Positions 36,296 through 48,729 of a stretch of 64,000 nt of DNA are shown here, one piece after another. The position numbers and the translations under genes are program-made. The stretch lies in the NCBI RefSeq assembly GCF_000819685.1, contig NZ_CDBR01000062.1, positions 60,287-124,286 on the forward strand. Reading direction: 5' to 3'. The notes below the pieces were generated by a model, which saw nothing but the letters and a program-made list of their open reading frames with translations, did no database searches and was not told the DNA's origin. This DNA is from Aeromonas allosaccharophila (lineage in GTDB: Bacteria; Pseudomonadota; Gammaproteobacteria; Enterobacterales; Aeromonadaceae). Position 1 is the stretch's first letter; each line of letters begins with the position of its first letter.

Positions 36296-37240
36296 TTGAA
36301 TAAGCTGAAACTGATTTTTGCCGGTACTCCCGACTTCGCCGCCCGTCACTTGGCGGCGTTGTTGTCTTCCGACCACGAGGTCGTTGCCGTCTATACCCAG
36401 CCGGACAAACCAGCCGGTCGTGGTCAGAAGCTCACTGCCAGCCCGGTCAAAGAGCTGGCCCTGACCCACAATCTGCCGGTCTATCAACCGGCAACCCTGC
36501 GCAAAGAAGAGGCGCAAGCCGAGCTGGCTGCTCTGGGTGCCGACCTGATGGTCGTCGTGGCCTATGGCCTGATCCTGCCCAAGGTGGTGCTCGATACCCC
36601 GCGTCTGGGCTGCATCAACGTCCATGGCTCCCTGCTGCCCCGCTGGCGCGGCGCGGCGCCGATCCAGCGCGCCATCTGGGCGGGCGATAGCGAAACCGGC
36701 GTCACCATCATGCAGATGGATGTGGGGCTGGATACCGGCGCCATGATCCGCAAGGTGAGCTGCCCCATCGCCGCCGATGACACCTCCGCCAGCCTCTATG
36801 ACAAGCTGGCCGAGCTGGGCCCGCAGGCACTGGTCGACACCATCAATGCCATGGCCGCCGGTGAAACCGCTGCCGAAGCGCAAGATGATGCGCAGGCAAA
36901 CTACGCCGAAAAGCTCTCCAAGGAAGAGGCCCGCATCGACTGGTCGATGGAGGCTGTTGCCATTGAACGCTGCATCCGCTCGTTCAACCCCTGGCCAATC
37001 AGCTGGTTTGAAGTGGCTGACCAGACGATCAAGGTATGGCAAGCCGCAGTGGTGGACAGTGACCACGGCCAGCCCGCCGGCACCCTGCTCAAGGCCGACA
37101 AGCAGGGGATCGACATCGCCACCGGCAAAGGGGTACTGCGCCTGCTGACCCTGCAACCGCCCGGCAAGAAGGCCATGTCCGTTTCGGATCTGCTCAACTC
37201 TCGCCGCGACTGGTTTGAACCCGGCACGCAATTGAATTGA
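36296..37240 (+). CDS. fmt: Methionyl-tRNA formyltransferase
   Basis: 314 residues, starting with TTG 36296. N-terminal formyltransferase domain with [18 protein letters not shown], catalytic block [20 protein letters not shown] and [10 protein letters not shown], then the C-terminal OB-fold tRNA-binding domain. It formylates initiator Met-tRNA. 12 bp after def. Confidence 0.97.
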   Translation: MNKLKLIFAGTPDFAARHLAALLSSDHEVVAVYTQPDKPAGRGQKLTASPVKELALTHNLPVYQPATLRKEEAQAELAALGADLMVVVAYGLILPKVVLDTPRLGCINVHGSLLPRWRGAAPIQRAIWAGDSETGVTIMQMDVGLDTGAMIRKVSCPIAADDTSASLYDKLAELGPQALVDTINAMAAGETAAEAQDDAQANYAEKLSKEEARIDWSMEAVAIERCIRSFNPWPISWFEVADQTIKVWQAAVVDSDHGQPAGTLLKADKQGIDIATGKGVLRLLTLQPPGKKAMSVSDLLNSRRDWFEPGTQLN

Positions 37241-37300
37241 ACTGGATTGAATTGACACAAGCGGGGCCCAGGCCCCGACTTGCGCATCTAAGGTAACTCT

Positions 37301-38593
37301 ATGAAAACACGTGCACAGGCCGCTCTCGTTATTCAACAGGTGCTGGATCAGGGTCAATCCCTCTCCGCTGTTCTGCCTGCTGCCCAGGAGAAGGTCGCGC
37401 CTCGCGATCGCGCTCTCCTGCAAGAACTCTGCTACGGCACCCTGCGCTGGCTGCCCCGCCTCGATGCGGCAGTCAACGAGATGATGGACAAGCCGCTCAA
37501 GAACAAGAGCCGCATTTTCCACTACCTCATCCTGATCGGTCTCTATCAGCTCATCTACACCCGCATTCCGGCTCACGCCGCAGTGGCCGAGACCGTCAAC
37601 GCCGTCAAACTGCTCAAGGGTACCTCCCTGCGTGGCCTCATCAACGGCGTGCTGCGCAACTTCCAGCGCAGCGCCGAAGTCATTCTGCTGCGCATCGACC
37701 GCGTCCCCAGCATTCGCCTCGGTCATCCTGAGTGGCTCACCAAGCGCCTGCGTCAGGCCTATCACGATGAGTGGGAATTCATCATGGAGGCGAACAACCA
37801 GCGCCCCCCCATGTGGATCCGCAACAATAGCCAGCGCCAGAGCCGCGATGCCATGCTGGCCCGCATGGCCGACGTCGGCATCAATGCCGTGGCCGGTGAA
37901 GAGGGCGAGGATTGCATCCTGCTGGAGCGTCCTTGCGACGTGACCAAGCTGCCCGGCTTCGAGGTCGGTGACTGCTCGGTACAGGACGGAGCAGCACAAC
38001 AGGCTGCGGCGCTGCTCGACCCGCAACCGGGCGAGTGGGTGCTGGATGCCTGCGCCGCCCCTGGCGGCAAGACCGCCCACTTGCTGGAGCGTCAACCCAA
38101 GCTGGCCGGCGTAGTCGCCGTCGATGCCGACGAGAACCGCCTCAAGCGGGTGCAGGAAAACCTGGACCGCATCGGCCTGAATGCCAAAGTGATCCACGGC
38201 GATGCGGCGGCACCGGAACAGTGGTGGCCGGAGGGTCAGTTCGATCGCATTCTGCTGGATGCTCCCTGCTCCGCCACCGGCGTGATCCGTCGCCACCCCG
38301 ACATCAAGTGGTTGCGCCGGGATCAGGACATTCGCGAGCTGGCCGAACTGCAGCGCCGCATTCTCAATGCCCTCTGGGGCAAGCTGAAGAGCGGCGGCAC
38401 CCTGCTTTACGCCACCTGCTCCGTATTGCCGGAAGAGAACCGCGAGCAGATCCGCGCCTTCCTTGCGGCGACCAAAGATGCCAAATTGGTGCCATTGCAC
38501 GAACAGGACACCCCGGACTGCCCGGGTCGCCAGTTCCTGCCGGGTGAAGCCGAGATGGATGGCTTCTACTACGCCAAACTGTTCAAGCTGTGA
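37301..38593 (+). CDS. rsmB: 16S rRNA (cytosine-967-C5)-methyltransferase
   Basis: 430 residues. N-terminal NusB-like RNA-binding domain (residues about 1-140), then the SAM methyltransferase with DACAAPGGKTAHLLE, VVAVDADENRLKRVQENL, LLDAPCSATGVIRRHPDIKW and YATCSVLPEEN; the two cysteines in DAPCS and ATCS are the m5C catalytic pair. Methylates C967 of 16S rRNA. A GC hairpin (37262-37277) separates it from fmt. Confidence 0.97.
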   Translation: MKTRAQAALVIQQVLDQGQSLSAVLPAAQEKVAPRDRALLQELCYGTLRWLPRLDAAVNEMMDKPLKNKSRIFHYLILIGLYQLIYTRIPAHAAVAETVNAVKLLKGTSLRGLINGVLRNFQRSAEVILLRIDRVPSIRLGHPEWLTKRLRQAYHDEWEFIMEANNQRPPMWIRNNSQRQSRDAMLARMADVGINAVAGEEGEDCILLERPCDVTKLPGFEVGDCSVQDGAAQQAAALLDPQPGEWVLDACAAPGGKTAHLLERQPKLAGVVAVDADENRLKRVQENLDRIGLNAKVIHGDAAAPEQWWPEGQFDRILLDAPCSATGVIRRHPDIKWLRRDQDIRELAELQRRILNALWGKLKSGGTLLYATCSVLPEENREQIRAFLAATKDAKLVPLHEQDTPDCPGRQFLPGEAEMDGFYYAKLFKL

Positions 38594-38672
38594 GTCTGGC
38601 CAGCTTCTCCCGGGGTGGCCGCCATGCTGGCGGCACGCCCCTTTACTGCATCAACGTGAGTAGACGTTCCCT

Positions 38673-40049
38673 ATGAAGATCATCATTTTGGGAGCCGGCC
38701 AGGTCGGCGGCACCCTGGCCGAGAACCTGGCCGGGGAGAACAACGACATCACCATCGTCGATACCGACAGCGAACGGCTGCGCGAGCTGCAGGACAAGTT
38801 TGACCTGCGGGTGGTCAACGGTCACGGCGCCCACCCCAGGGTGCTGCGCGAAGCGGGGGCCCAGGATGCCGACATGCTGGTCGCCGTCACCAACAGTGAC
38901 GAGACCAACATGATCGCCTGTCAGGTCGCCTACTCCCTGTTCAACACCCCGAACAAGGTGGCGCGGATCCGCTCGCCCGCCTATCTGACCGAGCGGGATC
39001 GCCTGTTCCTGCCGGAATCGGTGCCGGTAGATCACCTGATCGCGCCGGAGCAGCTGGTGACCGACTATGTGCGTCGTTTGATCGAATATCCGGGCGCCCT
39101 GCAGGTAGTTGATTTTGCAGGTGGTCGTGTCGGTCTGGTCGCGGTCAAGGCCTACTACGGTGGCCCGCTGGTAGGCAATGCCCTCTCCACCCTGCGCGAG
39201 CACATGCCCAACATCGAAACCCGGGTTGCAGCCATCTTCCGTCAGGGCCGTCCGATCCGTCCGCAAGGGACCACCATCATCGAAGCGGATGACGAGGTGT
39301 TCTTCGTCGCCGCCGCGGGCCATATCCGCGCCGTGATGTCGGAGCTGCAGCGCCTCGAGAGCCCTTACCGCCGCATCATGATCGTCGGCGGTGGCAACAT
39401 TGGCGCAGGCCTCGCCCGCCAGCTGGAGAAGCGTTACAGCGTCAAGCTTATCGAGCGCAACCAGAAGCGGGCGGAGCAGCTCTCCGAACTGCTGGAGAAC
39501 ACTATTGTCTTCTGCGGCGATGCGGCGGATCAGGAGTTGCTGGCCGAGGAGCACATCGATCAGATCGACGTCTTCATCGCCGTGACCAACGAGGACGAGG
39601 CCAACATCATGTCGGCGCTGCTCGCCAAGAAGATGGGCGCCAAGAAGACCATGGTGCTGATCCAGCGCGGCGCCTACGTGGATCTGGTGCAGGGTGGCTC
39701 CATCGATATCGCCATCTCGCCGCAGCAGGCCACCATCTCGGCGCTGTTGACCCACGTGCGCCGGGCCGATATCGCCAACGTCTACAGCCTGCGCCGCGGT
39801 GCGGCCGAGGCGATCGAGGCGATCGCCCACGGCGACGAGAACACCTCCAAGGTGGTCGGCAAGACGGTGGGCGAACTCAAGCTGCCGCCGGGCACCACCA
39901 TCGGTGCCGTGGTGCGCGGGGATGAGGTACTGATCGCTCACGATCGCACCAAGATCCAGCAGGATGACCACGTGGTCATGTTCCTGGTGGACAAGAAGTA
40001 CATCCCGGAAGTGGAGCGGCTGTTCCAGCCCAGCCCCTTCTTCCTGTAA
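38673..40049 (+). CDS. trkA: Trk system potassium uptake regulatory subunit TrkA
   Basis: 458 residues: two tandem RCK_N/RCK_C units. Both nucleotide motifs are visible: [22 protein letters not shown] at the start and [19 protein letters not shown] at about residue 233. It gates TrkH in response to NAD(H)/ATP. Followed by trkH after 96 bp, with a partial terminator between. Confidence 0.97.
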   Translation: MKIIILGAGQVGGTLAENLAGENNDITIVDTDSERLRELQDKFDLRVVNGHGAHPRVLREAGAQDADMLVAVTNSDETNMIACQVAYSLFNTPNKVARIRSPAYLTERDRLFLPESVPVDHLIAPEQLVTDYVRRLIEYPGALQVVDFAGGRVGLVAVKAYYGGPLVGNALSTLREHMPNIETRVAAIFRQGRPIRPQGTTIIEADDEVFFVAAAGHIRAVMSELQRLESPYRRIMIVGGGNIGAGLARQLEKRYSVKLIERNQKRAEQLSELLENTIVFCGDAADQELLAEEHIDQIDVFIAVTNEDEANIMSALLAKKMGAKKTMVLIQRGAYVDLVQGGSIDIAISPQQATISALLTHVRRADIANVYSLRRGAAEAIEAIAHGDENTSKVVGKTVGELKLPPGTTIGAVVRGDEVLIAHDRTKIQQDDHVVMFLVDKKYIPEVERLFQPSPFFL

Positions 40050-40077
40050 CGTCTTCATGCGCACAGGCTGTCAAACC

Positions 40078-40116
40078 AGACCCGGCTCAGCTCCTCCAAG
40101 GGGATGGTCCGGGTCT
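40078..40116 (+). terminator. Weak terminator/attenuator between trkA and trkH
   Basis: Arms AGACCCGG/CCGGGTCT with a long 23-base loop, then TTTTG. Probably partial. Confidence 0.4.
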
Positions 40117-40145
40117 TTTGTTAATCAACGACCAGGTTATCGAAC

Positions 40146-41588
40146 ATGATCAAGCTGCGTCCCATTATCTTCACCCTGGGGCTGGTGCTCTCCAAGCTGG
40201 CGCTCTTCATGTGGCTGCCCACCTTGCTGGCACTGCTCACCGGGTCAGAGGGATTTGTCGAGTTTCTCAAGTCCGTGCTGATCACCCACGGCGCCGCCCT
40301 TCTCTGCCTCCACTACGGCCGCAAGGCGGAGTTTCATCTGGGGGTGCGGGAGATGTTCCTGCTCACCACCTCGGTCTGGGTAGTGGCCTGTGCCTTCGGC
40401 GCGCTGCCCTTTGTCTTCATCACCCACATCAACTTTACCGACGCCTACTTCGAGACCATGTCGGGGGTCACCACCACGGGCTCCACCGTGCTCTCCGGCC
40501 TCGACAACATGGCCCACAGCATCCTGTTGTGGCGCTCCATCCTGCAGTGGCTGGGCGGGGTCGGCTTTATCGTGATGGCGGTTGCCGTACTGCCCTACCT
40601 CAACGTCGGCGGTATGAAGCTGTTCCAGACCGAGAGCTCGGACTGGTCAGACAAAAGCGCGCCGCGGGCCAAGACGGTCGCCAACAACATCGTCGTGGTC
40701 TATCTGGTGCTCTCCATGCTCTGCTTCATGGCCTACTGGGCCAGTGGCATGAACATGTTCGAGGCGATCAACCACGCCATGACCACCCTCAGTACCGGCG
40801 GTTACTCCACCTCCGATCAATCCATGTCCCACTTCTCCAACTCGGCACACTGGATTGGCACCCTGTTCATGTTCCTTGGCGGCCTGCCCTTCCTGCTCTA
40901 TGTGCAGAGCCTCAACCACAGGGACTACAGCCTGTTCAAGGATGCCCAGGTGCGCGGCTTCTTCTGGCTGGTGGTGTGGGTCACCGCCATCATGACCCTC
41001 TATCTGTGGCAGCGGGATCTGTTCAGCTTTATGGATGCCCTGCGCATCAGCTGCTTCAACATCGTCTCGGTACTCACCACCACCGGCTTCGGTCTCGGTG
41101 ACTTCGGCACCTGGGGCCCGCTCGCCAGCATCGTCTTCATCGTGCTGCTGGCACTCGGTGCCTGCTCAGGCTCCACTGCGGGTGGTCTGAAGATCTTCCG
41201 GGTACAGGTGGCGTTTGCCCTGTTCAGAAAGCAGATGCGTCAGCTGATGCACCCCTCCGCCGTATTCCCGCAGAAATACAACGGCCGGACGGTCAATGAC
41301 GCCATCATCCGCTCGATGATCTCCTTCGTGCTGGCCTACTTCGCCATCATTCTGGTGATCGCCGCGCTGCTGGCCGCCATCGGGCTCGACCCCCTCACCT
41401 CCATCTCCAGCTCCATCACCGCCGTCGCCAACGTCGGCCCGGGCATGGGCCCGGTGGTTGGCCCCAGCACCAACTTTGCCAGCCTGCCGGAATCAGCCAA
41501 GTGGCTGTTGTCGTTTGGCATGCTGCTGGGACGGCTGGAGATCCTGACGGTCGCCGTGCTCTTCTTCCCCTCCTTCTGGCGCCAGTAA
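40146..41588 (+). CDS. trkH: Trk system potassium transporter TrkH
   Basis: 480 residues, inner-membrane K+ channel-like subunit with four pore loops including TMSGVTTTGSTVL, TTLSTGGYSTSD, LTTTGFGLGDFG and NVGPGMGPVVGP. Length equals E. coli TrkH within three residues. Works with TrkA. Followed by a terminator. Confidence 0.97.
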   Translation: MIKLRPIIFTLGLVLSKLALFMWLPTLLALLTGSEGFVEFLKSVLITHGAALLCLHYGRKAEFHLGVREMFLLTTSVWVVACAFGALPFVFITHINFTDAYFETMSGVTTTGSTVLSGLDNMAHSILLWRSILQWLGGVGFIVMAVAVLPYLNVGGMKLFQTESSDWSDKSAPRAKTVANNIVVVYLVLSMLCFMAYWASGMNMFEAINHAMTTLSTGGYSTSDQSMSHFSNSAHWIGTLFMFLGGLPFLLYVQSLNHRDYSLFKDAQVRGFFWLVVWVTAIMTLYLWQRDLFSFMDALRISCFNIVSVLTTTGFGLGDFGTWGPLASIVFIVLLALGACSGSTAGGLKIFRVQVAFALFRKQMRQLMHPSAVFPQKYNGRTVNDAIIRSMISFVLAYFAIILVIAALLAAIGLDPLTSISSSITAVANVGPGMGPVVGPSTNFASLPESAKWLLSFGMLLGRLEILTVAVLFFPSFWRQ

Positions 41589-41607
41589 CCCCTTACTGCA
41601 TGTCAGC

Positions 41608-41642
41608 AAAAAGCCGCCGCGTTCACCCGCTGCGGCTTTTTT
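41608..41642 (+). terminator. Terminator of trkH
   Basis: Stem AAAAAGCCGC/GCGGCTTTTT, loop of 14, T-run. Confidence 0.8.
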
Positions 41643-41750
41643 ATCTCAAGCATTCTCACGACTTTGCTCAGCGCTTATCAGCCCACTCATCACCCATTGC
41701 CGGATGGCCTGAACGACCTCACCTAGATGGCCAGAGCGGATCACAAGCAT

Positions 41751-41787
41751 AAAAAAACGGACCCAAACCAGAGGTTTGGGTCCGTTT
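41751..41787 (-). terminator. Terminator of bipA
   Basis: A perfect 15-bp stem (AAACGGACCCAAACC arm) with a 3-base loop, followed by a T-run on the minus strand. Confidence 0.92.
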
Positions 41788-41838
41788 ATCAGTGAACCGT
41801 CAGCAGCCGCGAGGGCTACCGAGACTCAGCGCATGGCA

Positions 41839-43650
41839 TTAACCACGGCCGGAGCGCTTGCGGTCCATCTCGGTCAGCAATTTCTTGCGGATACGGATGT
41901 TCTTCGGAGTCACTTCTACCAGTTCATCGTTGTCGATGAACTCGAGAGCCTGTTCCAGAGTCATGCGGATCGGCGGAGTCAGCACTTGGGCTTCGTCGGT
42001 ACCGGAGGCACGCATGTTGGTCAGCTGTTTGCCCTTCAGGCAGTTAACAGTCAGGTCGTTGGAACGGGAGTGAATACCGATCACCTGGCCTTCGTACACT
42101 TCGGTCGCGTGACCGATGAACAGACGACCGCGGTCTTGCAGACCGAACAGGGCGTAAGTCAGGGCCTTACCGGTTGCGTTGGAGATCAGCACGCCGTTCT
42201 GACGCTCGCCGATGCTGCCACCCTTGTGCGGACCGTAATGGTCGAAGGTGTGGTACAGCAGACCGGTACCGGAGGTCATGGTCATGAACTCGGTCTGGAA
42301 GCCAATCAGGCCACGGCTCGGGATCATGAAGTCAAGACGGACACGACCCTTGCCATCCGGCGTCATGTTGGTCATTTCGCCTTTACGCAGACCCAGTTGC
42401 TCCATCACGGAACCCTGGTGCGCTTCTTCAACGTCCACGGTTACGGTTTCGAACGGTTCTTGCAGAACGCCGTCAACGGTACGCAGGATTACTTCCGGAC
42501 GAGACACAGCCAGTTCGTAACCTTCGCGACGCATGTTTTCGATCAGGATGGAGAGGTGCAGCTCACCACGACCGGATACGCGGAACTTGTCCGGATCATC
42601 AGTCTCTTCCACGCGCAGGGCCACGTTGTGGACCAGCTCCTGGTTCAGACGCTCCAGAATGTTACGGGAGGTCACGAACTTGCCTTCTTTACCGGCGAAC
42701 GGTGAGGTGTTGACCTGGAAGGTCATGTTCACGGTCGGCTCGTCAACGGAGAGCGGCGGCAGGGCTTCAACAGCACCGTTGTCACAGATGGTGTCGGAGA
42801 TTTTCAGCTCGCCCAGACCGGTGATGGCGATGATGTCACCCGCTTGCGCGTCGGTAACTTCAGTACGGGACAGGCCCAGGTAACCCAGCACCTGGCCGAC
42901 TTTACCGTTACGGGTTTTGCCGTCAGCACCAACGATGGTGACTTGCTGGTTGGTCTTGACGCGACCACGGGTGATACGGCCGATACCGATAACGCCGACG
43001 TAGGAGTTGTAGTCCAGCTGGGAAATCTGCATCTGGAAACCACCGTCGGCATCCGCCGCCGGGGCTTCTACGTTGTCAACGATAGCCTGGAACAGCGGCT
43101 CCATGTTCTCGGACTCGACGTCCTGATCCATGGTGGCCCAACCGTTCAGTGCAGAGGCGTAAACAACTTTGAAATCCAGCTGTTCGTCAGTCGCGCCCAG
43201 GTTGTCGAACAGGTCGAATACCTGATCCATTACCCAGTCAGGACGAGCACCCGGACGGTCGATCTTGTTGATGACCACGATCGGCTTCAGACCCTGAGCG
43301 AACGCTTTCTGGGTCACGAAACGGGTTTGCGGCATCGGGCCATCTACGGCGTCAACCAGCAGCAGCACGGAGTCAACCATGGACAGTACGCGCTCAACTT
43401 CACCACCGAAGTCGGCGTGACCCGGGGTATCAACGATGTTGATGCGGTAGTCGTTCCAGCGGATCGCAGTGTTCTTGGCGAGAATGGTGATGCCACGTTC
43501 CCGTTCCAGATCATTGGAGTCCATGATCCGTTCCTGACCTTCGCTGGTGCGATCCAGAGTACCGGATTGCTGCAGCAGCTTATCAACCAGAGTCGTTTTG
43601 CCGTGGTCAACGTGCGCAATAATCGCAATATTGCGTAAATTCTCTAACAT
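41839..43650 (-). CDS. bipA: Translational GTPase BipA/TypA
   Basis: 603 residues. G1 [21 protein letters not shown]3 [12 protein letters not shown]4 NKIDRP, then EF-G-like beta-barrel and C-terminal domains ([24 protein letters not shown]). A ribosome-associated GTPase needed for growth under stress and low temperature. Divergent from glnA by 352 bp, as in E. coli. Confidence 0.98.
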   Translation of the reverse strand: MLENLRNIAIIAHVDHGKTTLVDKLLQQSGTLDRTSEGQERIMDSNDLERERGITILAKNTAIRWNDYRINIVDTPGHADFGGEVERVLSMVDSVLLLVDAVDGPMPQTRFVTQKAFAQGLKPIVVINKIDRPGARPDWVMDQVFDLFDNLGATDEQLDFKVVYASALNGWATMDQDVESENMEPLFQAIVDNVEAPAADADGGFQMQISQLDYNSYVGVIGIGRITRGRVKTNQQVTIVGADGKTRNGKVGQVLGYLGLSRTEVTDAQAGDIIAITGLGELKISDTICDNGAVEALPPLSVDEPTVNMTFQVNTSPFAGKEGKFVTSRNILERLNQELVHNVALRVEETDDPDKFRVSGRGELHLSILIENMRREGYELAVSRPEVILRTVDGVLQEPFETVTVDVEEAHQGSVMEQLGLRKGEMTNMTPDGKGRVRLDFMIPSRGLIGFQTEFMTMTSGTGLLYHTFDHYGPHKGGSIGERQNGVLISNATGKALTYALFGLQDRGRLFIGHATEVYEGQVIGIHSRSNDLTVNCLKGKQLTNMRASGTDEAQVLTPPIRMTLEQALEFIDNDELVEVTPKNIRIRKKLLTEMDRKRSGRG

Positions 43651-43803
43651 TCTCGCCTCAAATCACCGGGTAAAATTGGGCGCTAATTGTACTCTCGCCT
43701 TTGTGATCTGCCTAGCAGAATTGCAGTACATTCGCGCACAACAACGGATCTGGATCATAGACCTCCCTGACAAACCCTGCTTAGATGGGCGGTGGCCGTA
43801 TTT

Positions 43804-43822
43804 TGCGCACCATTACAGCGCA
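43804..43822 (+). promoter_or_regulatory. NtrC enhancer site 2 of glnA (weaker)
   Basis: TGCGCACCATTACAGCGCA, an imperfect NtrC-like inverted repeat centred about 142 bp before the predicted start, close to the distal NtrC site position of E. coli glnA. Confidence 0.55.
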
Positions 43823-43839
43823 CCAAAACGATCCACCAC

Positions 43840-43856
43840 TGCACTAAATTGATGCA
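43840..43856 (+). promoter_or_regulatory. NtrC enhancer site 1 of glnA
   Basis: TGCACTAAATTGATGCA matches 14 of 17 positions of TGCACCAAAATGGTGCA. It is centred about 108 bp before the predicted start, the same as the main E. coli site. Confidence 0.82.
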
Positions 43857-43928
43857 ACATGAGTCGAGAACGCCTGATTTTGGGGAGCCTCATCAGCGGG
43901 ATTGCCCTGAAATCAAGCTGTCACAAAC

Positions 43929-43946
43929 TTGGCACGATACTGGCTT
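43929..43946 (+). promoter_or_regulatory. Sigma-54 promoter of glnA
   Basis: TTGGCACGATACTGGCTT has the -24 GG (43931-43932) and -12 GC (43943-43944) with the required 10-bp interval. The predicted start is about 43956. Confidence 0.88.
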
Positions 43947-44002
43947 ATGTGAATGTGACGACGCATTCACCCAGAGAGTTTTAACACCGGAGGTTACTTA
44001 GC

Positions 44003-45412
44003 ATGTCAGCCCAGAACGTATTGGCCCTGATCCAGGAACACGAAGTCAAGTTTGTTGATCTGCGCTTTACCGACACCAAGGGTAAAGAGCAGCATGTATC
44101 CATCCCTGCTCACCAGGTTGATGAAGATTTCTTCGAAGACGGCAAGATGTTTGATGGTTCCTCCATCGGCGGCTGGAAAGGCATCAACGAATCCGACATG
44201 GTACTGATGCCGGACGCAGCCTCCGCCAAGCTGGACCCGTTCACCGAAGAGACCACGCTGAACATCGTTTGTGACGTGCTGGAACCGGCCACCATGCAGG
44301 GCTACGACCGCGATCCGCGCTCCATTGCCAAGCGTGCAGAAGATTTCCTGAAGTCCAGCGGCATCGCTGACACCGTGCTGTTCGGGCCGGAGCCGGAATT
44401 CTTCATGTTCGACAACATCACTTTCTCCAACACCATGGGCCACAGCTTCGTGAAAATCGAATCTGAAGAAGCCGCATGGAACTCCGGCACTGCCTATGAG
44501 CATGGCAACAAGGGTCACCGTCCGTTCGTGAAAGGCGGTTACTTCCCGGTTGCACCGGTCGACTCCTCCCAGGATATCCGCGCCGCCATGTGTCTGGTGC
44601 TGGAAGAGATGGGCCAGGTTGTTGAAGCTCACCACCACGAAGTAGCCACTGCCGGTCAGAACGAGATCGCCACCCGCTTTAACACTCTTACGCTGAAAGC
44701 TGACGAAGTGCAGGTGCTGAAGTACGTGATCCACAACGTGGCCCACGCCTACAACAAGACCGTCACCTTCATGCCGAAACCCATGTTCGGTGACAACGGC
44801 TCCGGCATGCACTGCCACCAGTCTCTGGCCAAGAACGGCGTCAACCTGTTCGCTGGCGACCTGTACGGCGGCCTGTCCGAGATGGCTCTGCACTACATCG
44901 GCGGTATCATCAAGCACGCCAAGGCCATCAACGCCTTTGCCAACCCGACCACCAACTCCTACAAGCGTCTGGTTCCGGGTTATGAAGCACCGGTCATGCT
45001 GGCCTACTCTGCCCGCAACCGCTCTGCCTCCATCCGTATCCCGGTGGTACCGAGCCCGAAAGCCCGTCGTATTGAAGTGCGCTTCCCGGATCCGGCTGCC
45101 AACCCGTACCTGGCCTTTGCAGCCCAGCTGATGGCCGGTCTGGACGGTATCATCAACAAGATCCATCCGGGCGATGCCATGGACAAGAACTTGTATGACC
45201 TGCCACCGGAAGAAGCCGCAGAAGTGCCGACCGTTGCCGGTTCTCTGGACGAAGCACTGTCCGCGCTGGATGCAGACCGCGAGTTCCTGACCCGTGGTGG
45301 CGTGTTCAGCGATGACTTCATCAACTCCTACCTGGAACTGAAACAGCAGGATGTTGACCGTGTGCGCATGACCCCGCACCCGCTGGAGTTCGAACTGTAC
45401 TACTCCGTCTAA
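44003..45412 (+). CDS. glnA: Glutamine synthetase type I
   Basis: 469 residues, dodecameric ATP-dependent enzyme joining glutamate and ammonia. Blocks: [59 protein letters not shown], and the adenylylation site [17 protein letters not shown] nine bases upstream. Nitrogen control is visible in the promoter (sigma-54 plus NtrC sites). A terminator follows, then a DUF4124 gene, then glnLG. Confidence 0.98.
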   Translation: MSAQNVLALIQEHEVKFVDLRFTDTKGKEQHVSIPAHQVDEDFFEDGKMFDGSSIGGWKGINESDMVLMPDAASAKLDPFTEETTLNIVCDVLEPATMQGYDRDPRSIAKRAEDFLKSSGIADTVLFGPEPEFFMFDNITFSNTMGHSFVKIESEEAAWNSGTAYEHGNKGHRPFVKGGYFPVAPVDSSQDIRAAMCLVLEEMGQVVEAHHHEVATAGQNEIATRFNTLTLKADEVQVLKYVIHNVAHAYNKTVTFMPKPMFGDNGSGMHCHQSLAKNGVNLFAGDLYGGLSEMALHYIGGIIKHAKAINAFANPTTNSYKRLVPGYEAPVMLAYSARNRSASIRIPVVPSPKARRIEVRFPDPAANPYLAFAAQLMAGLDGIINKIHPGDAMDKNLYDLPPEEAAEVPTVAGSLDEALSALDADREFLTRGGVFSDDFINSYLELKQQDVDRVRMTPHPLEFELYYSV

Positions 45413-45461
45413 GTCAGAACAGGCTGCCCATTTAAATCCGGTCAGCTTGCTTAATCGTGAC

Positions 45462-45487
45462 AAAACCCGCCATCTGGCGGGTTTTTT
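45462..45487 (+). terminator. Terminator of glnA
   Basis: Stem AAAACCCGCC/GGCGGGTTTT, loop ATCT, followed by T-run. Partial readthrough would feed the downstream genes, as in E. coli. Confidence 0.9.
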
Positions 45488-45527
45488 CTCTGATAGGATT
45501 AAGAAAATGACCGTCAAGGAGAGATGG

Positions 45528-46106
45528 ATGAACAACAAGCATGTTTTAGGGGTGCTCACCCTGCTGTTACTGACCTCGTTCGGGGCGGATGCGGCCAAGG
45601 TCTACTCCTGGGTCGATGGCAATGGCATCACCCACTACACGGATGCACCACCGCCAAACAAGAGTGCCAAAGAGGTCGATCTGCGGGTTGCCCCGCTGCT
45701 GGGCAGCAGCACGCCCAGATCGGTGCAAGTGGACAACTTCAACAGCCTGACCGGCGCCGATGCCAAGAAGGAAAAAGAAGCAGCCAAGCTGGCCATCGAA
45801 CTGCTCTCGCCGGAACAGGGCAGCACGCTGCGCGACAACACCGGCAACATCGTCTTTCAGGGCAATATCAGTCCGAAACCACCGACCCAGTATGATGTGC
45901 GCCTGATCCTGGATGGCCAACCCGCCCCCATCGTCAACAACAGCCTGTCGATCCGCGTCGAGAACGTTGATCGCGGCGCCCACGAGGCTCAGCTCGAGCT
46001 GCTCGCCAAAGACGGTACGATCCTTGCTAAATCCAGTGCAGTCACCTTTTACCTGCATAGAGCGAGCGTGACGCCGGCTCCCAAACCCACCCCCAAAGCC
46101 GACTAG
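45528..46106 (+). CDS. DUF4124 domain secreted protein
   Basis: 192 residues from ATG 45528 (MNNKHVLGVL), with AAGGAG six bases upstream. Signal peptide ends ADA, then the DUF4124 motif KVYSWVDGNGITHYTDAPP (about residues 23-41). The C-terminal half is beta-rich, Ig-like (VRLILDGQPAPIVNNSLSIRVENVDRGAHEAQLELL). Function unknown. It sits between glnA and glnL, where E. coli has no gene; such genes occur at this place in related marine and aquatic genera as far as I recall. Confidence 0.88.
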   Translation: MNNKHVLGVLTLLLLTSFGADAAKVYSWVDGNGITHYTDAPPPNKSAKEVDLRVAPLLGSSTPRSVQVDNFNSLTGADAKKEKEAAKLAIELLSPEQGSTLRDNTGNIVFQGNISPKPPTQYDVRLILDGQPAPIVNNSLSIRVENVDRGAHEAQLELLAKDGTILAKSSAVTFYLHRASVTPAPKPTPKAD

Positions 46107-46140
46107 GGGTGATATAACGTACCGATGCGGGTAAACTCTA

Positions 46141-46157
46141 TGCACCATATCGGTGCA
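46141..46157 (+). promoter_or_regulatory. NtrC site upstream of glnL
   Basis: TGCACCATATCGGTGCA: perfect six-base inverted arms of the NtrC consensus, 36 bp before the glnL start. In E. coli, phosphorylated NtrC represses glnLp through a site here. Confidence 0.88.
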
Positions 46158-46192
46158 TAACAGGTGTGTAGCACCGTTTTAGGGAGAAACCT

Positions 46193-47248
46193 GTGCCAAC
46201 CCGCTCGGACAACGCCAAAACACTCTTGGATAATTTGCTGACCGCCGTGATCCTGATGGATGAGCGGCTCTGCATCCAGTTCGTCAACCCGGCGGCTGAA
46301 CAGCTGCTCTCCCTCAGCGAACGCAGGCTGATCGGCATTGAACTGCCCCATCTGCTGGAACATATCTCCCTCGACCTGCAACGACTGAAACATTGCCTCG
46401 TTTCAGGGCAAGGCTTTACCGACAGCGAAGTGACCCTGGTGGTGGAGGGAGAACCGCGACTGGTGGAGCTGAGCGCCACCCCGATGGCCGACCACGAACA
46501 GCGTCTGCTGGTAGTGGAGCTGCGCAAGATCGACCAGCAGAAGAAGATCAGCCAGGAGCAGCAGCAACATGCCCAGCAGCTGGCGGCCAAGGAGCTGGTG
46601 CGCGGCTTGGCCCACGAAATCAAGAATCCCCTCGGCGGCCTGCGTGGCGCGGCCCAGCTGCTGCAAAAAGAGCTGCCGGACCCTGCCCTGCGCGAATATA
46701 CCGGCATCATCATCGAACAGGCCGACCGGCTGCGGGTGCTGGTCGATCGGCTGCTCGGCCCCCAGCGCCCCGGCCGCCACCAGATGCACAATGTCCATTC
46801 TGTGCTGGAGCAGGTACGCCGACTGGTGGAGCTGGAGCTGCCACCTTCGGTGCGCATCGAACGGGATTACGATCCCAGCATCCCCGAATTCGAGATGGAG
46901 CCGGATCAGCTGCAGCAGGCGTTTCTCAACATAGTGCGCAACGCCGCCGAAGCGCTGGGCGATCAGACCGGGCTTATCCGCATCAAGACCCGCACCGCGT
47001 TCCAGATCACCATCCACGGTCAGCGCTACCGGCTGGCGGCGGAGATCAAGATCATCGACAACGGCCCCGGCATTCCCGATGCCATCCGCGACACCCTGTT
47101 CTACCCGATGATCACCGGCAAGGAGGGAGGCACAGGGCTCGGCCTCTCCATCGCCCAGAACCTGATCGACCAGCACAAGGGGCGGATTGACTGCATCAGC
47201 TGGCCGGGCCACACCGAATTCACCATTTTTCTACCGCTTCGCAAGTAA
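46193..47248 (+). CDS. glnL: Nitrogen regulation sensor kinase NtrB (GlnL)
   Basis: 351 residues from GTG 46193 with AGGGAG seven bases upstream. N-terminal PAS domain (about residues 10-115), HisKA with phospho-His141 in RGLAHEIKNPLGGLRGA, ATP-binding N box (FLNIVRNAAEAL), G1 DNGPGIP and G2 GGTGLGLSIAQNLI. It phosphorylates NtrC when nitrogen is limiting and is controlled by PII. Followed by glnG after nine bases. Confidence 0.97.
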   Translation: MPTRSDNAKTLLDNLLTAVILMDERLCIQFVNPAAEQLLSLSERRLIGIELPHLLEHISLDLQRLKHCLVSGQGFTDSEVTLVVEGEPRLVELSATPMADHEQRLLVVELRKIDQQKKISQEQQQHAQQLAAKELVRGLAHEIKNPLGGLRGAAQLLQKELPDPALREYTGIIIEQADRLRVLVDRLLGPQRPGRHQMHNVHSVLEQVRRLVELELPPSVRIERDYDPSIPEFEMEPDQLQQAFLNIVRNAAEALGDQTGLIRIKTRTAFQITIHGQRYRLAAEIKIIDNGPGIPDAIRDTLFYPMITGKEGGTGLGLSIAQNLIDQHKGRIDCISWPGHTEFTIFLPLRK

Positions 47249-47257
47249 GGGAACCCC

Positions 47258-48676
<1,419 letters not shown>

Positions 48677-48729
48677 GTCCCGGGGAAAAACGATTCCCAT
48701 CACGCCCTGACAAATCACCGCCCGCCAGA

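Noticed and set aside
35852..38500. 882-codon minus-strand ORF
   Set aside because: Antisense to def, fmt and rsmB, all with intact family motifs; composition (His/Gln/Gly/Ala-rich) is that of a high-GC shadow frame.
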